64,000 bases of DNA from Desulfovibrio intestinalis (GCF_014202345.1 NZ_JACHGO010000001.1:434001-498000), one strand, 5' to 3'. Positions 28,465 through 37,677 are shown, counted from the first letter of the stretch. The notes: generated from the letters alone by a model not told the origin. A program made the numbers and translations.

Positions 28465-28490
28465 GGCGGCCTCACTGTAGTGAGGCCGCC
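28465..28490. other. intercistronic hairpin hyaC-hyaD
   Basis: An 11-bp GC-rich perfect stem (28465-28475, 28480-28490) with a 4-nt loop and no U-run on either side. It is more likely an mRNA processing or stability element, which could lower hyaD relative to hyaAB, than a full terminator. Confidence 0.6.
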
Positions 28491-28513
28491 CTGTTATCGT
28501 GCCCGAGATGACT

Positions 28514-29218
28514 TTAACTCTTACGCCGTTCCCTGTAACCGCTGAACATGGCGGATACAAGAGTGGTCTTGCCCATGATTTCTTCACGGATGACCATGTA
28601 TATGTGTACTGTCACAAAGGTAACAAGCAGCAGCATGCCAAGGCGGTGCCAGCTGCGCAATTCTTGATCGTTGCCGCCTACCCAGTACGCGAAGTCCAGT
28701 ACAAAGAGGAAGGGTTTGAAGAATGCCTGATGGCTGCTTTCAGCATACATGCCAAGGCCTGTAAGCATGATGATAAGCATGAAGACCATGCCCACAGCCA
28801 TCCCGGCCTGCGCCAGGGGGTTGTGCCCCACATACGCGCGCGGTTCCTTATCCAGAAAAAGGTACCAGCGTATGTCATGCCACAGGTCGTTCCACCATGT
28901 TTTGCTCCAGACTGGCAAAATGATCAGCTCACGCGAATAACGGTTGCCGAAGATGCCGTACAGGTAGCGAAACACTGTGGATATGATGAGAACAAAACCT
29001 GCGATGAAGTGCGCCATGCGCGTATAGCCCATATAGAAGGTATCGTAGGCCGAAGTTCCTGATACAGAAAGCCAGGGTTTGCCTATGATGTAGCCTGTAA
29101 TAATGAGCACGCACACGCAAATAACCATGACCCAGTGCCAGATGCGTATGGGCAGTTGGAATACGTAGACGCTCTTGCCCAAAGGCATTTCAGGCAGAGT
29201 TTCTTTTATATCGCTCAT
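28514..29218 (-). CDS. hyaC: Ni/Fe-hydrogenase b-type cytochrome subunit
   Basis: A 234-residue membrane protein (E. coli HyaC has 235) with four to five helices. Conserved His ligands for two b haems lie in RIWHWVMVICVCVLIITGY, RMAHFIAGFVLI, SWHRLGMLLLVTFVTVHIY. It takes electrons from the distal cluster of HyaA at the periplasmic face to the quinone pool. Co-transcribed with hyaA and hyaB (53-nt gap). Confidence 0.93.
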   Translation of the reverse strand: MSDIKETLPEMPLGKSVYVFQLPIRIWHWVMVICVCVLIITGYIIGKPWLSVSGTSAYDTFYMGYTRMAHFIAGFVLIISTVFRYLYGIFGNRYSRELIILPVWSKTWWNDLWHDIRWYLFLDKEPRAYVGHNPLAQAGMAVGMVFMLIIMLTGLGMYAESSHQAFFKPFLFVLDFAYWVGGNDQELRSWHRLGMLLLVTFVTVHIYMVIREEIMGKTTLVSAMFSGYRERRKS

Positions 29219-29271
29219 GATAGTTCTCCTACGCTTGAGGCGCTTGTGCGCCGGCGTCAGCAGGGCTGGAG

Positions 29272-31086
29272 CTACATGCCCCGATCCATGCGCACAGTGA
29301 GCAGATCCTTGCCGTCAGGCCCAATAATGTGGGTAGAGCAGGCCAGGCAGGGGTCAAAGCTGTGCAGTGTACGCAGGATTTCCAGTGGTTGCTCTGGAAT
29401 GTCCATATGCGTGTTCATAAGTGAGGCTTCATAGGCGCTCAACTGACCATCAGGGCTGCGGGGCGCGCCGTTCCAGGTGGTGGGCACCACGCACTGATAG
29501 TTTTCGATCTTGCGGTCCTTGATCTTGATCCAGTGGCCCAAAGCGCCACGGGGAGCTTCGGTAAAGCCAACGCCACGCAGTTCGGTTGTGGGCCAGGTTT
29601 CAGGCTTCCACTTTGTGGTGTTGGCCGTTGCGCGCACGCCGTTTTTGAGGTTGGTGATAAGGCGGTCATAGAAGTAGCGCATTTTTTCCGCAGACCACGC
29701 CAGTTCCAGTGAACGGGCTGCAATGCGGCCCAAGGTGGACTGAAGGACGGTGACAGGCACGCCGCCAGCGCGGCCCAGAAAATCATCAACCAGATCCGTT
29801 ATTTCGCTATTCTTGCGGGCGTAGCCAATAAGCATACGGGCCAGAGGGCCAACTTCCATCTGATGACCGCGCCACAGCGGTGTTTTGAGCCAGGAATAAC
29901 GGTCCCGTTCATCCACCTGCTTGAGGGCAGTGGGTGTGCCCTTGATATTGGGGCCAGGATTGTAATGCGGTTCCGTAATGCCTTCCCAGGGGTGCAGACC
30001 AATTTTCCCGGCAGGGTAGGACTTGTACCATGAGTGGTTGACCGTTTCCTGAATTTCTTCAGGATCGGTGAGGCTTACGGGCAGCACTTCGTTGAAGTTG
30101 CCGTTAATGATGGCGCCGGGGGGCAGGAGCAGGCTTTTATCGGTGTAGTCGTTGGCAATGTCGGGAATACCGCCGTACGCCAAAACCGAAAGCTTGGACA
30201 ACCCGCCGCCGATGTTGAGCCAGTCGCCATAGAAACTGGCAAGCGCCAGCGTGTCGGGAATAACTACTTGCTGGGCAAAGGTGCGGCAGCGTTCAATGAC
30301 CTGAAGGATGAAGTCAAGGCGTTCCTGGTTGATGACGTCCGCCGCGCCCACACCGTCAATGTTGAGCGAGCAGGGCACCCCGCCCACCAACCAGTTGGGG
30401 TGGGGGTTCTTGCCGCCAAAGATGGTGTGGATGTGCACCACGTCTTTCTGGAAGTCCAGAGCTTCAATATAGTGGGCGACCACCATAAGGTTGGCTTCGG
30501 GCGGTAGCTTGTAGGCCGGGTGGCCCCAGTAGCCGTTGGTGAAGATGCCGAGCTGCCCGGAATTGATGAGCTTGAGCAGCTTGTCCTTGACGGACTGGAA
30601 GTAGCCCGGCGAGGAGTTGGGCCAGGGCGACAGCTTTTGCGCCAGTTCCGAAGTTGCCTTGGGGTCGGCTGTGGAAGCCGAAACCACGTCCACCCAGTCC
30701 AGACCGGTAAGGTGGTACAAATGTACCAGATGGTCATGGTACATGAGGCAGAGCTGCATGAGGTTGCGGATGATGTTGGCATTGTCAGGAATATCAATGC
30801 CAAGCGCATTTTCAACGGCCTGCACAGAAGACAGGGCGTGCGTGCCCGTGCATACGCCGCAGATCCGTTCGGTGAAGGCCCAGGCGTCGCGGGGGTCACG
30901 GCCTTTGAGGATGATTTCTATACCGCGAAAAATAGTGCCGCAGGAAACGGCATTGGTAATGACGTTGTCGTCATTGATGTTCACTTCGCAGCGCAGGTGC
31001 CCTTCAATGCGGGTCACAGGGTCCACGACGAGGCGGCGGCCAGCGTCAACAACGTTATATCCTTGCGTCTTGTATTCGTAGGACAT
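29272..31086 (-). CDS. hyaB: [NiFe] hydrogenase large subunit, HyaB type
   Basis: The 604-residue catalytic subunit. Nickel ligands are Cys76/Cys79 in RICGVC (same numbers as E. coli HyaB) and Cys580/Cys583 in DPCLACSTH. Eighteen residues after His586 form the tail that HyaD removes. Similarity to E. coli HyaB runs end to end ([24 protein letters not shown]-like segment, [16 protein letters not shown]), placing it in the Hyd-1-like group rather than with the usual Desulfovibrio HynA enzymes. It is exported with HyaA on the latter's Tat signal. It oxidises H2 at the periplasmic face. Gap to hyaA is 11 nt. Confidence 0.95.
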   Translation of the reverse strand: MSYEYKTQGYNVVDAGRRLVVDPVTRIEGHLRCEVNINDDNVITNAVSCGTIFRGIEIILKGRDPRDAWAFTERICGVCTGTHALSSVQAVENALGIDIPDNANIIRNLMQLCLMYHDHLVHLYHLTGLDWVDVVSASTADPKATSELAQKLSPWPNSSPGYFQSVKDKLLKLINSGQLGIFTNGYWGHPAYKLPPEANLMVVAHYIEALDFQKDVVHIHTIFGGKNPHPNWLVGGVPCSLNIDGVGAADVINQERLDFILQVIERCRTFAQQVVIPDTLALASFYGDWLNIGGGLSKLSVLAYGGIPDIANDYTDKSLLLPPGAIINGNFNEVLPVSLTDPEEIQETVNHSWYKSYPAGKIGLHPWEGITEPHYNPGPNIKGTPTALKQVDERDRYSWLKTPLWRGHQMEVGPLARMLIGYARKNSEITDLVDDFLGRAGGVPVTVLQSTLGRIAARSLELAWSAEKMRYFYDRLITNLKNGVRATANTTKWKPETWPTTELRGVGFTEAPRGALGHWIKIKDRKIENYQCVVPTTWNGAPRSPDGQLSAYEASLMNTHMDIPEQPLEILRTLHSFDPCLACSTHIIGPDGKDLLTVRMDRGM

Positions 31087-31097
31087 GGGTGCGTTCC

Positions 31098-32204
31098 TTA
31101 GCTCTTGCTGGTGTCTTCGTTAACTTCCGGGGCTTTCTTCTTGTCGCAGCAGGCATGACGTACCATGCTGGCCGCGCCATGAATGGCCACACCCGCTGCC
31201 ACACCGGCCACAGCGGCAACACCAACGGTTTCAGCCGTGGAGTTGGTGCCCATATGCGGAATGGTAGTGATGCGGTCATAGAATGACTGCTGATCCCAGA
31301 AGTTCTGTTCCGAGCAGCCAATGCAGCCGTGCCCGGACTGGATGGGGAAGGATACGCCGTTGTTCCAGCGGGTGGAGGGGCAGGCATTGTATGTGGTCGG
31401 GCCTTTGCAACCCATTTTGTACAGACACAGGCCTGAGCGTGCGCCCTCGTCGTCCCACGATTCCACAAACTGGCCCGCATCGAAGTGGGCGCGGCGGTAG
31501 CACTGGTCGTGCACGCGCACGCCGTAAAACATTTCTGGGCGTCCCTGCGAATCAAGGCTCGGCAGACGATCATAGGTAATGATGTACGTCAGAATAGCAC
31601 TCATGACTTCCGGGATAGCCGGGCAGCCGGGAACCTTGATCTGAGGCTTGTTGGGGAAAAGCTTGTGCAGAGGGGTGGCTGCCGTGGGGTTGGGCGAAGC
31701 AGCCTGTACACAGCCCCAGGATGCGCATGTGCCCCAGGCTACCACAGCCTTGGCATGCTCCACGCCCATCTTGAGCTTTTCATAAAAAGGCTTGCCGCCA
31801 TCAATGCAGTACATGCCCTGTTCGTTCATGGGCACGTTGCCTTCAAGAGCCAGAATGTACTGGCCCTTGTATTTCTCGATGGCCTGCTCGTAAGTTTCAT
31901 TGGCCTGATGGCCAGCCGCAGCCATGATGGTATCCTGGTAGTCCAGAGCAATCATGGAAAGAATAATGTCCGCCGCAAGGGGATGGGCGGTTCTCAGGAA
32001 GGATTCGGTGCAGCAGGAACAGGAAAGTCCGTTGATCCAGAGCACCGGCAGACGAGGTTTGGTAGAAAGGGCCTGAGCAATGGCCAAGTCCGCGCCGGGG
32101 CCAAGCCCCATAGCAACGGCAGTAAGCGCGCAGAACTTCATGAAGTCCCGGCGGCTGACGCCCCTGTTGCGCAAAACCTCAGCGGTTGTTTCAAGATGTG
32201 CCAT
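31098..32204 (-). CDS. hyaA: [NiFe] hydrogenase small subunit with oxygen-tolerance cysteines
   Basis: A 368-residue subunit with a Tat signal (SRRDFMK, residues 17-23), three Fe-S clusters and a C-terminal membrane helix (about 325-345). Six cysteines surround the proximal cluster: Cys62, 64, 65, 160, 165, 194. With a constant offset of 45 these equal Cys17, 19, 20, 115, 120 and 149 of E. coli HyaA, including the two supernumerary residues (19 and 120) that make the [4Fe-3S] cluster of oxygen-tolerant membrane-bound hydrogenases. Standard enzymes have Gly there. Medial and distal cluster motifs ([29 protein letters not shown]) are complete. First gene of hyaABCD. Confidence 0.95.
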   Translation of the reverse strand: MAHLETTAEVLRNRGVSRRDFMKFCALTAVAMGLGPGADLAIAQALSTKPRLPVLWINGLSCSCCTESFLRTAHPLAADIILSMIALDYQDTIMAAAGHQANETYEQAIEKYKGQYILALEGNVPMNEQGMYCIDGGKPFYEKLKMGVEHAKAVVAWGTCASWGCVQAASPNPTAATPLHKLFPNKPQIKVPGCPAIPEVMSAILTYIITYDRLPSLDSQGRPEMFYGVRVHDQCYRRAHFDAGQFVESWDDEGARSGLCLYKMGCKGPTTYNACPSTRWNNGVSFPIQSGHGCIGCSEQNFWDQQSFYDRITTIPHMGTNSTAETVGVAAVAGVAAGVAIHGAASMVRHACCDKKKAPEVNEDTSKS

Positions 32205-32540
32205 AGTTACCTCAACGCTTGCTGGTTGGAAGTGAGTCGTGAGGGTGGGGATGCATCGAGCTGGAAAAGCCAGCTTGGTTTGCCTTTATCATAAAAGCTA
32301 TCGATAAGATTATAGCCCTCGATGTGCAAAGGCAAGTGAAAAATAATTAGGGGGTTACATATTTAAGTGCAGGGTTTTTCGATTATGGCAGTGCGTGAAT
32401 CATATTAATGATAGTTTAGATATATCAGTGTGATGTATGATAAGGCATGAGATGCGTCAAAGAAGACGAAAAAAAGGGGGCTTTCGCCCCCCTTATTGGT
32501 GCAGACAGGCGGTAAGGCATGTCTGTGTTTCTTTGGTTGC
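32205..32540. other. intergenic region upstream of hyaABCD
   Basis: About 335 bp, AT-rich between 32280 and 32460. It holds the hya promoter and the terminator of the upstream - strand unit. I see no clear sigma-54, FNR or Rex site. Confidence 0.45.
32469..32491 (-). terminator. intrinsic terminator of the DsrMK/TmcCB-like pair
   Basis: On the - strand GGGGGC-GAAA-GCCCCC (stable GNRA-type tetraloop) followed by seven T residues, about 50 nt after the stop of the CCG protein gene. Confidence 0.92.
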
Positions 32541-34145
32541 TTAGTCGTCAGCGCCTTCTTCACCTTCAAACTTGATGAAGCCTGGGTTCACGTTGGTCAT
32601 GGCGTTAACAATCAGTTCCACCAGGCCGCCGTAGGCGAAGTTGTTCTTGGTGTACAGGTCGTTGTGTTCAAGGATTTCACGAATCTGGCCCTTGCAGTTG
32701 GAGCAGGGGGCGCAGATGTACTTGCGGGTTTCGGGTCCCAGGCAATCCTTGAAAGCTTCGCTGATCTGCCACATCTTTTTACGGCCAGAGATGTTGCCGC
32801 GCCATTGTTCGATATTGTTGCGCGTCATGATGGCAAAGCCTGAGCCACCGCCGCAGCAGTAGTTGTCCACTCCGTTATGCGGCATTTCGCGGAACTGGGG
32901 CGCGATCTTACGGATAATTTCGCGTTGGGGTTCGACGATGCCCATGAGGCGAACCACGTTGCAGGGGTCGTGCAGCGTCACAGGGAAATCGTTGCGTGAG
33001 GGGTCCAGCTTCAGGCGGCCACTCATAACGATGTCACGCAGGGTGACGTAGCAGCTTTCGCGCGGCACCTGATACTCAAAGGGAATCACGCGGTCGGCGA
33101 TGACCGTAAGGGCTTTGTGGGCATGGCCGCACTCGCCGATGACGATCTTTTTCACGCCCAGTTCCTTGGCGGCCATCATGTGCTGCAGGGCGATACGGGC
33201 GGTCTGGGCGTCGTCATAAAACACGCCGTAGTTCACGCCGTCATAGGCCAGAGCCTTGCTGGAAAGCGTCCACGACAGGCCGGCTTCCTGAAAGATCAGA
33301 GAGAAAGAAGCGATGTTTTCAGGCCAGGCCATGATTTCACCGGCATTGTGCAGCAGCATGATGTCTGCGCCCTGCACGTCAAAGGGCGTATGGATGCCCA
33401 CGCCGGTGATTTCCGTATAGTCCTCATCAATAAACTCTACGTTTTCCTTCACCACTTCGGGCGTCATGCCCGTAGAAGAACCAGCCTTCATGTGGTTCAT
33501 GGTGCCGCGTTCGTGCAGTTCGCGGGGGTAGATGCCCATTTCCTGGCTGAAAAGCTTGCGGATTTCGCGGGCCAGAAGGCCGTTGTCCACGCCAATGGGG
33601 CAGGTCTGGGCGCAACGGCGGCAAAGGTTGCAGCGGTAGGCCAGTTCACCCAGGCGGGCCACTGTCTTCCAGTTCAGTTGCATGTCGCCGTAACGCCATT
33701 TGGCCAAGGGTTCTTTCTTTACATACTGCTTGTAAATGCGGCGAAAGATTTCAGAGCGAAAGTTGGGGCGATACATTTCGTTTTCGCCTGACATTTCATA
33801 GAGATGGCAGGCTTCAGAACAGGAGTTGCACTGGGCGCAATAGTCCATGCTGGTTTCAAGCATGGGCAGGAAGGTCCAGTTGTTTTCCTTGGTGAACAGC
33901 TTGCGCATACCGTCGAGGAACTTGTTGACCAGCTCTTCCTCTTCTTCACGGTTCTTGGGCTTGGGGATGTTCAGCACGCTGACTTCATCAAGAATACAGG
34001 CCGTGTTTTCCTTCTGCTCGTCGGTGAAGGGCTTCCAGGGCATGGTATGCATGTCCACGGCCAGATCGGGAATTTCCTTCAGGTCAATGCTGACCATCTG
34101 CCCGTCGACGGTAGAGACGTCTGTCAAACGGAGGTTGTCTTTCAT
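32541..34145 (-). CDS. CCG-domain iron-sulfur protein (HdrD/DsrK/TmcB-like)
   Basis: A 534-residue cytoplasmic protein. Two ferredoxin-type [4Fe-4S] motifs (CAQCNSCSEACH near 104; CNLCRRCAQTCP near 173) are followed by a GECGHAH segment and a complete CCG motif (DPCNVV...YCCGGGSG...CAPCSNC), which in HdrB/HdrD binds a noncubane cluster that acts on thiols or disulfides. It is paired (11-nt gap) with a NarI-like cytochrome b, the arrangement of DsrMK, HmcEF, TmcCB and OhcCB. The order (b, then CCG) and length resemble DsrMK, but the cytochrome b looks different from classical DsrM and dsrJOP are absent. Role: passing electrons between quinone and a cytoplasmic thiol carrier. Confidence 0.85.
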   Translation of the reverse strand: MKDNLRLTDVSTVDGQMVSIDLKEIPDLAVDMHTMPWKPFTDEQKENTACILDEVSVLNIPKPKNREEEEELVNKFLDGMRKLFTKENNWTFLPMLETSMDYCAQCNSCSEACHLYEMSGENEMYRPNFRSEIFRRIYKQYVKKEPLAKWRYGDMQLNWKTVARLGELAYRCNLCRRCAQTCPIGVDNGLLAREIRKLFSQEMGIYPRELHERGTMNHMKAGSSTGMTPEVVKENVEFIDEDYTEITGVGIHTPFDVQGADIMLLHNAGEIMAWPENIASFSLIFQEAGLSWTLSSKALAYDGVNYGVFYDDAQTARIALQHMMAAKELGVKKIVIGECGHAHKALTVIADRVIPFEYQVPRESCYVTLRDIVMSGRLKLDPSRNDFPVTLHDPCNVVRLMGIVEPQREIIRKIAPQFREMPHNGVDNYCCGGGSGFAIMTRNNIEQWRGNISGRKKMWQISEAFKDCLGPETRKYICAPCSNCKGQIREILEHNDLYTKNNFAYGGLVELIVNAMTNVNPGFIKFEGEEGADD

Positions 34146-34156
34146 GTCTGAACTCC

Positions 34157-35092
34157 CTAGTCTTCTTTCTTTTCTGTGGGGTTGGTCGTGGCAACGTCTA
34201 CCCAGCTCTTGGGGGTGCCATCACCGGCGATATGCTTGGCCGACCAAGTCACATTGAACTTGAGGGCCTCAAGAATCTTTGCTTTGTTCTTGTCGCTGCT
34301 GCTGGTGGGCTCGTCGCCCCAGCGGATGTCATGATAGGTGAAGTACTTCATGAACACATGGCCCATGTGCGTCATGGGAATCCAGATGAGCAGGAAGAAA
34401 CCGATCAACAGGTGCAGGCTGAACAGAACGCTGGTTTGAGGAGCGAAGTTGAAGGTGATCAGATTGTAAATAAAGGTGCGGGCCAGTTCGAAGTAAGAAG
34501 GAGAGAAAGCCCACGCGGCCAGACCAAGCAGGCCGAAAACTATGAATATGACCAGATTGAAATAATGCTCGGGCGTGCTGTAGCGGCGCAGGCCTTCGTC
34601 ATTGCGGCGGCGTTCAATCAGGCCGATGCCGCCAATGATGATGCACAGCGTGCCGACCAGCACCACGGCGTTGATAATATTGCCCACAAAGATCATGAAG
34701 CCGCCCTGCGGGTTCAGACCAAAGAGCTGGGCAAAGACTGCGCAAAGCACGATGATAGTGCCGCCCATGAGCATGTACATGCCCACATGGAAGGGGTAGG
34801 AGCGCACCCACAGCTTGAGGTTATGCTCGAACGTGGCGTGCAAAAACAGTACTTCAGTAAGCAGCGCCTTGATGTCGCCCCAATGGGAAATGTGGCGGGG
34901 CTTGGTCCACCAGTCTTTTTCTTCCATGAAGCTGCCGCCGTAAACAGTCTTACTGCCCTCGTGCGGCACAGGATAAAGTTCCCAGCGCACATGCAACGGG
35001 CTGGATGCCATGTAAGATCTGATCTTCAAGTAGGCCATGCAAATGAAGCCGGCTACCGCCAAATAGCCCAAGATGTAAAACAAAGTGGTCAT
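34157..35092 (-). CDS. NarI-like cytochrome b membrane subunit
   Basis: A 311-residue membrane protein with an N-terminal helix (5-25), a polar stretch (about 27-85) and four more helices to about 260. Candidate haem-b His ligands are in LFLHATFEHN, YPFHVGMYM, LHLLIGFFLL and THMGHVFMKYF. The C-terminal 50 residues are cytoplasmic. It is the first gene of a two-gene unit with the CCG iron-sulfur protein and should pass electrons between menaquinone and that partner. Confidence 0.85.
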   Translation of the reverse strand: MTTLFYILGYLAVAGFICMAYLKIRSYMASSPLHVRWELYPVPHEGSKTVYGGSFMEEKDWWTKPRHISHWGDIKALLTEVLFLHATFEHNLKLWVRSYPFHVGMYMLMGGTIIVLCAVFAQLFGLNPQGGFMIFVGNIINAVVLVGTLCIIIGGIGLIERRRNDEGLRRYSTPEHYFNLVIFIVFGLLGLAAWAFSPSYFELARTFIYNLITFNFAPQTSVLFSLHLLIGFFLLIWIPMTHMGHVFMKYFTYHDIRWGDEPTSSSDKNKAKILEALKFNVTWSAKHIAGDGTPKSWVDVATTNPTEKKED

Positions 35093-35894
35093 GCGTTTTC
35101 TCCCGTAGGGTCAAGATGCCGCTGGAACGTGGGTTCGACGGGCCCGGCCCGGCCGTGCGCCGCAAAAAGCCCGGCATGCGTCTGCTTGCCTTGCAACCTC
35201 TCCTTAATAATTATCGAACGAGCAATTATGGCGATATTCCCGGCAGAGAATTCATCACAATAAGCTGTAGAACAGAGTCGCCCGATGGCACTCCTGATAC
35301 ATAAAATATAAAAATAATGCAAAGATTTCGTAAGGATTCATCACGACAATTTTAATCATGATTGACCTAATTTTGTTTAAAAAAATCAAGTAGATTAAGA
35401 CCAAAAAAAGTGTTTTTTGCAAGAAAAAATATTTTTTGCATGTAATAAAACTGAGAGAAGAATTTTCATATTTAATTTGTATGTTTAAATAATATCAAAA
35501 AACTATGAAAATAGTGGTCAAATATGGATAGTGATGTAGGTTAGCCAGATAGTACAGAGTGTTATAAAATAAAAATCACCTAATACAACTAGTAGATAGT
35601 AAAAAATTGTTAATGATAGCTAAACTATATTCTAATTAATATGATATTACTATGTAATTATAGTGCGTAATTATCACGGCAAGTAGCAAGGTGGTGGCCT
35701 GCCCAGACGCCAAGCTTCCCGCAAGAAGGCCTGTCATGAGTTCGTAATAACCGGGGAGGGGAGGGGTGAACACGCTGCGTTAGCAAGCGTGTTCATTGGA
35801 GTCGTGTGCAAATTGAAAATGGAAGAGCCGTTTGTGTGCCGCTGATACCATCAGGACAACAACAATGGTTTGGCGTTGCGGTGGCGAAGATCCC
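35093..35894. other. long AT-rich gene-free region
   Basis: About 800 bp upstream of the cytochrome b gene, extremely AT-rich from 35270 to 35680. A near-palindrome with two TTTTTTGCA copies lies around 35412-35442. It probably holds the promoter of the redox pair; no gene or RNA is recognised. Confidence 0.55.
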
Positions 35895-36311
35895 TCAGCG
35901 TAAAAGACGGTCGTCCTGCATAAGGTCACGCAAGGTAATGGATTCAAACACTCCATCCAGAGTTGATTGAAGGCTTTCCCACGCTTTGCGTACCTCACAG
36001 GCATCAAACCGGGAGCAGTTTCCTGGCTTTTCCAGGCAGCCGCTTAGCTCAATGCCTCCTTCCATCAGCCGGACAATACAGCCAAAGGTGAGATCCTCGG
36101 GTTTGCGCACGAGCACATGCCCCCCCTTGGCGCCACGCACGCTGCCAGTAATGCCAGCCAGACGAAGCTGGCGCAGGATCTGTTCAATAAACTGCGAGCT
36201 GATGCCAGTTTTGTTTGCAAGCAGGCTTGATGATATAGGCTGTTCAAGCCCATTTTTTGCCAAATAAAGCAAGATACGGGCTGCATAGCGTGTTTTTGCT
36301 GAAAGTTTCAT
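35895..36311 (-). CDS. Rrf2-family regulator with Fe-S cysteines
   Basis: A 138-residue winged-helix protein (MKLSAKTRYAARILLYLA, SVRGAKGGHVLVRKPEDL). Cys92, Cys99 and Cys105 form C-x6-C-x5-C, almost exactly the IscR/NsrR/RsrR cluster site, so it should bind [2Fe-2S] or [4Fe-4S] and respond to redox state, NO or iron. I start at 36311, where GGGGGA lies 6 nt upstream; the ATG at 36332 has none. It is divergent from a second Rrf2 gene lacking these cysteines. Target genes probably include the neighbouring redox modules (inference). Confidence 0.9.
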   Translation of the reverse strand: MKLSAKTRYAARILLYLAKNGLEQPISSSLLANKTGISSQFIEQILRQLRLAGITGSVRGAKGGHVLVRKPEDLTFGCIVRLMEGGIELSGCLEKPGNCSRFDACEVRKAWESLQSTLDGVFESITLRDLMQDDRLLR

Positions 36312-36653
36312 TACGAATCCCCCGAGGAGCATATGTAAAAGGGGAAATCAAAAGGATCCGATCGTCTCATCGGGCTGAGACATAAATTCGGTATCCGAAG
36401 CATAGCTGAATTCTGTAAATAGTAACATCATTGTAGCAATTAAGATATTACTTTTTTGTCTTATCTTACTGATTGCGAAAGTATTCACACTCTCAATTTG
36501 CGGTTGTGCGAAATTTATGAGTCATGAAAACCGGCTTCGCAGAGTCGCTTGACGCCCAAAGTCGCTTGAGATAAGAATCATGAGTAAAGCAGTCTAAATT
36601 AGACCCATCCAGTATCGTCAACTTTATTGCCTCCAGCAAAATAAGGAATAAAT
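36312..36653. other. divergent Rrf2-Rrf2 intergenic region
   Basis: About 340 bp between two divergent Rrf2-type regulator genes. It holds a short inverted repeat TTCGG-TAT-CCGAA near 36388-36400 and a longer candidate operator (listed separately). Both genes should be controlled from here. Confidence 0.5.
36441..36468. promoter_or_regulatory. candidate Rrf2 operator
   Basis: Inverted repeat TAAGATA (36441-36447) and TATCTTA (36462-36468) with a 14-nt T-rich spacer, in the gap between the two divergent regulator genes. AT-rich dyads of about 25-28 bp are typical of Rrf2 operators. Confidence 0.4.
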
Positions 36654-37199
36654 ATGCGTATTTCCACAATGGCCTGTCATGCGCTGCATTTGCTATTGTG
36701 CCTTTCTGAACAAGATCAGGCCATGCCTGCATCTGCTTCAGAGCTTGCGGCATGTACAGGCATCTCTGAAAAATTTGTGCAAAAGATCATGCGTTTGTTG
36801 CAGGCTGAAGGCATTGTCAAAAGCGTGCGTGGTATCGCTGGGGGGCATATGCTTGCCCGTAACCCTGACGCCGTAACCCTTGCGGACATAATTAACGCTG
36901 TTGAAGGGGGAATAACCCTGCCTGGCGTTAACAGCGAAGCCCCTGCTGGCAAAGCTGCATTTGATGTTTGGGACAAGGCCGCCATGACCTTACAAAACTC
37001 CCTGGACGCAGTGACCCTTAGTTCTGTTCGCCAAAGTGCGGGATTTTCCCAGCGCCCTGGCACGCGCCGCAAGGCAGATCATGCAACCTCAAGACGCCCA
37101 GAATCCGAATCCGGAGGCTCCAATGCAAAAGCATATTCTCTTGGTAGACAGCGATGCCGCAAGCCTAAGCAGGATGTCGCAGGTCTTACGTCAGTCTAA
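36654..37199 (+). CDS. Rrf2-family regulator without Fe-S cysteines
   Basis: A 181-residue protein with the Rrf2 winged helix (MRISTMACHALHLLLCL, SVRGIAGGHMLARNPDA). In the region where IscR carries its three cluster cysteines (EGGITLPGVNSEAPAGKAAF) there is none, so it should be cluster-free, like CymR. The 40 C-terminal residues are basic, Ser/Arg-rich and overlap the next gene for 77 nt, which suggests the stop may have drifted. The pair with the receiver gene recalls rrf2/rrf1 beside hmc in D. vulgaris. Confidence 0.85.
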   Translation: MRISTMACHALHLLLCLSEQDQAMPASASELAACTGISEKFVQKIMRLLQAEGIVKSVRGIAGGHMLARNPDAVTLADIINAVEGGITLPGVNSEAPAGKAAFDVWDKAAMTLQNSLDAVTLSSVRQSAGFSQRPGTRRKADHATSRRPESESGGSNAKAYSLGRQRCRKPKQDVAGLTSV

Positions 37200-37479
37200 C
37201 TATCAGGTAAGTGTGGCCTGTAGCTGCGATGAAAGCCTGAATATGGTCAATGACCGCAAGCCTGATTGCATAATCTTTGATGTTGATCTTGAAGGCACTT
37301 CAGGAACAATCATGTACAGCCGCTTGCGCAGGAACTCGCAAACCCGTGGCATTCCGGCGATTGTCTGCACCAATGTGGGCCCCAGGCCGGTATGCTTTGG
37401 AACCGGCATACCCGTTTTGAGCAAAAATTGTTCAGGTGATGCCCTATTGGGTGCCGTTTCGGCAGCTTTTGCCTGCTAG
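37123..37479 (+). CDS. Rrf1-like single-domain response regulator
   Basis: A 118-residue receiver domain (HILLVDSDAAS, Asp53 in IIFDVDLEGTSG, Lys101 in VLSKNC). It has no output domain. GGAGG lies 6 nt before the chosen ATG; an upstream in-frame ATG at 37081 lacks a site. In D. vulgaris rrf1 encodes such a receiver downstream of hmcF; here it lies convergent to the HmcF-like gene. It overlaps the Rrf2 gene by 77 nt in another frame. Confidence 0.85.
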   Translation: MQKHILLVDSDAASLSRMSQVLRQSNYQVSVACSCDESLNMVNDRKPDCIIFDVDLEGTSGTIMYSRLRRNSQTRGIPAIVCTNVGPRPVCFGTGIPVLSKNCSGDALLGAVSAAFAC

Positions 37480-37568
37480 CTTTTGCCTGCTACTTTTTGC
37501 GACAAACCAGCGCATAACCATAGCTTATATCTAATCTTTCATCTGCGCCATTGGGCAGAGTCTTTATT

Positions 37569-37616
37569 GTTGGCCGGGCAATGGGATATTTGCCCGGCCA
37601 ACGGCCTTTAAAGGCC
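37569..37616. terminator. paired hairpins between converging genes
   Basis: A 13-bp perfect stem (37569-37581, 37590-37602) with an 8-nt loop, directly followed by a 14-bp palindrome (GGCCTTTAAAGGCC, 37603-37616). It lies between the Rrf1-like gene and the 3' end of the HmcF-like gene. U-runs are weak. Confidence 0.65.
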
Positions 37617-37677
37617 CATGTAAAGCAGAGGCCCGGTCGCAAAAGGACAAAATCGCCGTTTCTCTGCTGCTATTGTG

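Noticed and set aside
34232-35263. 343-codon open frame on +
   Set aside because: Antisense to the cytochrome b gene; His/Gln/Ala-rich composition without domains.
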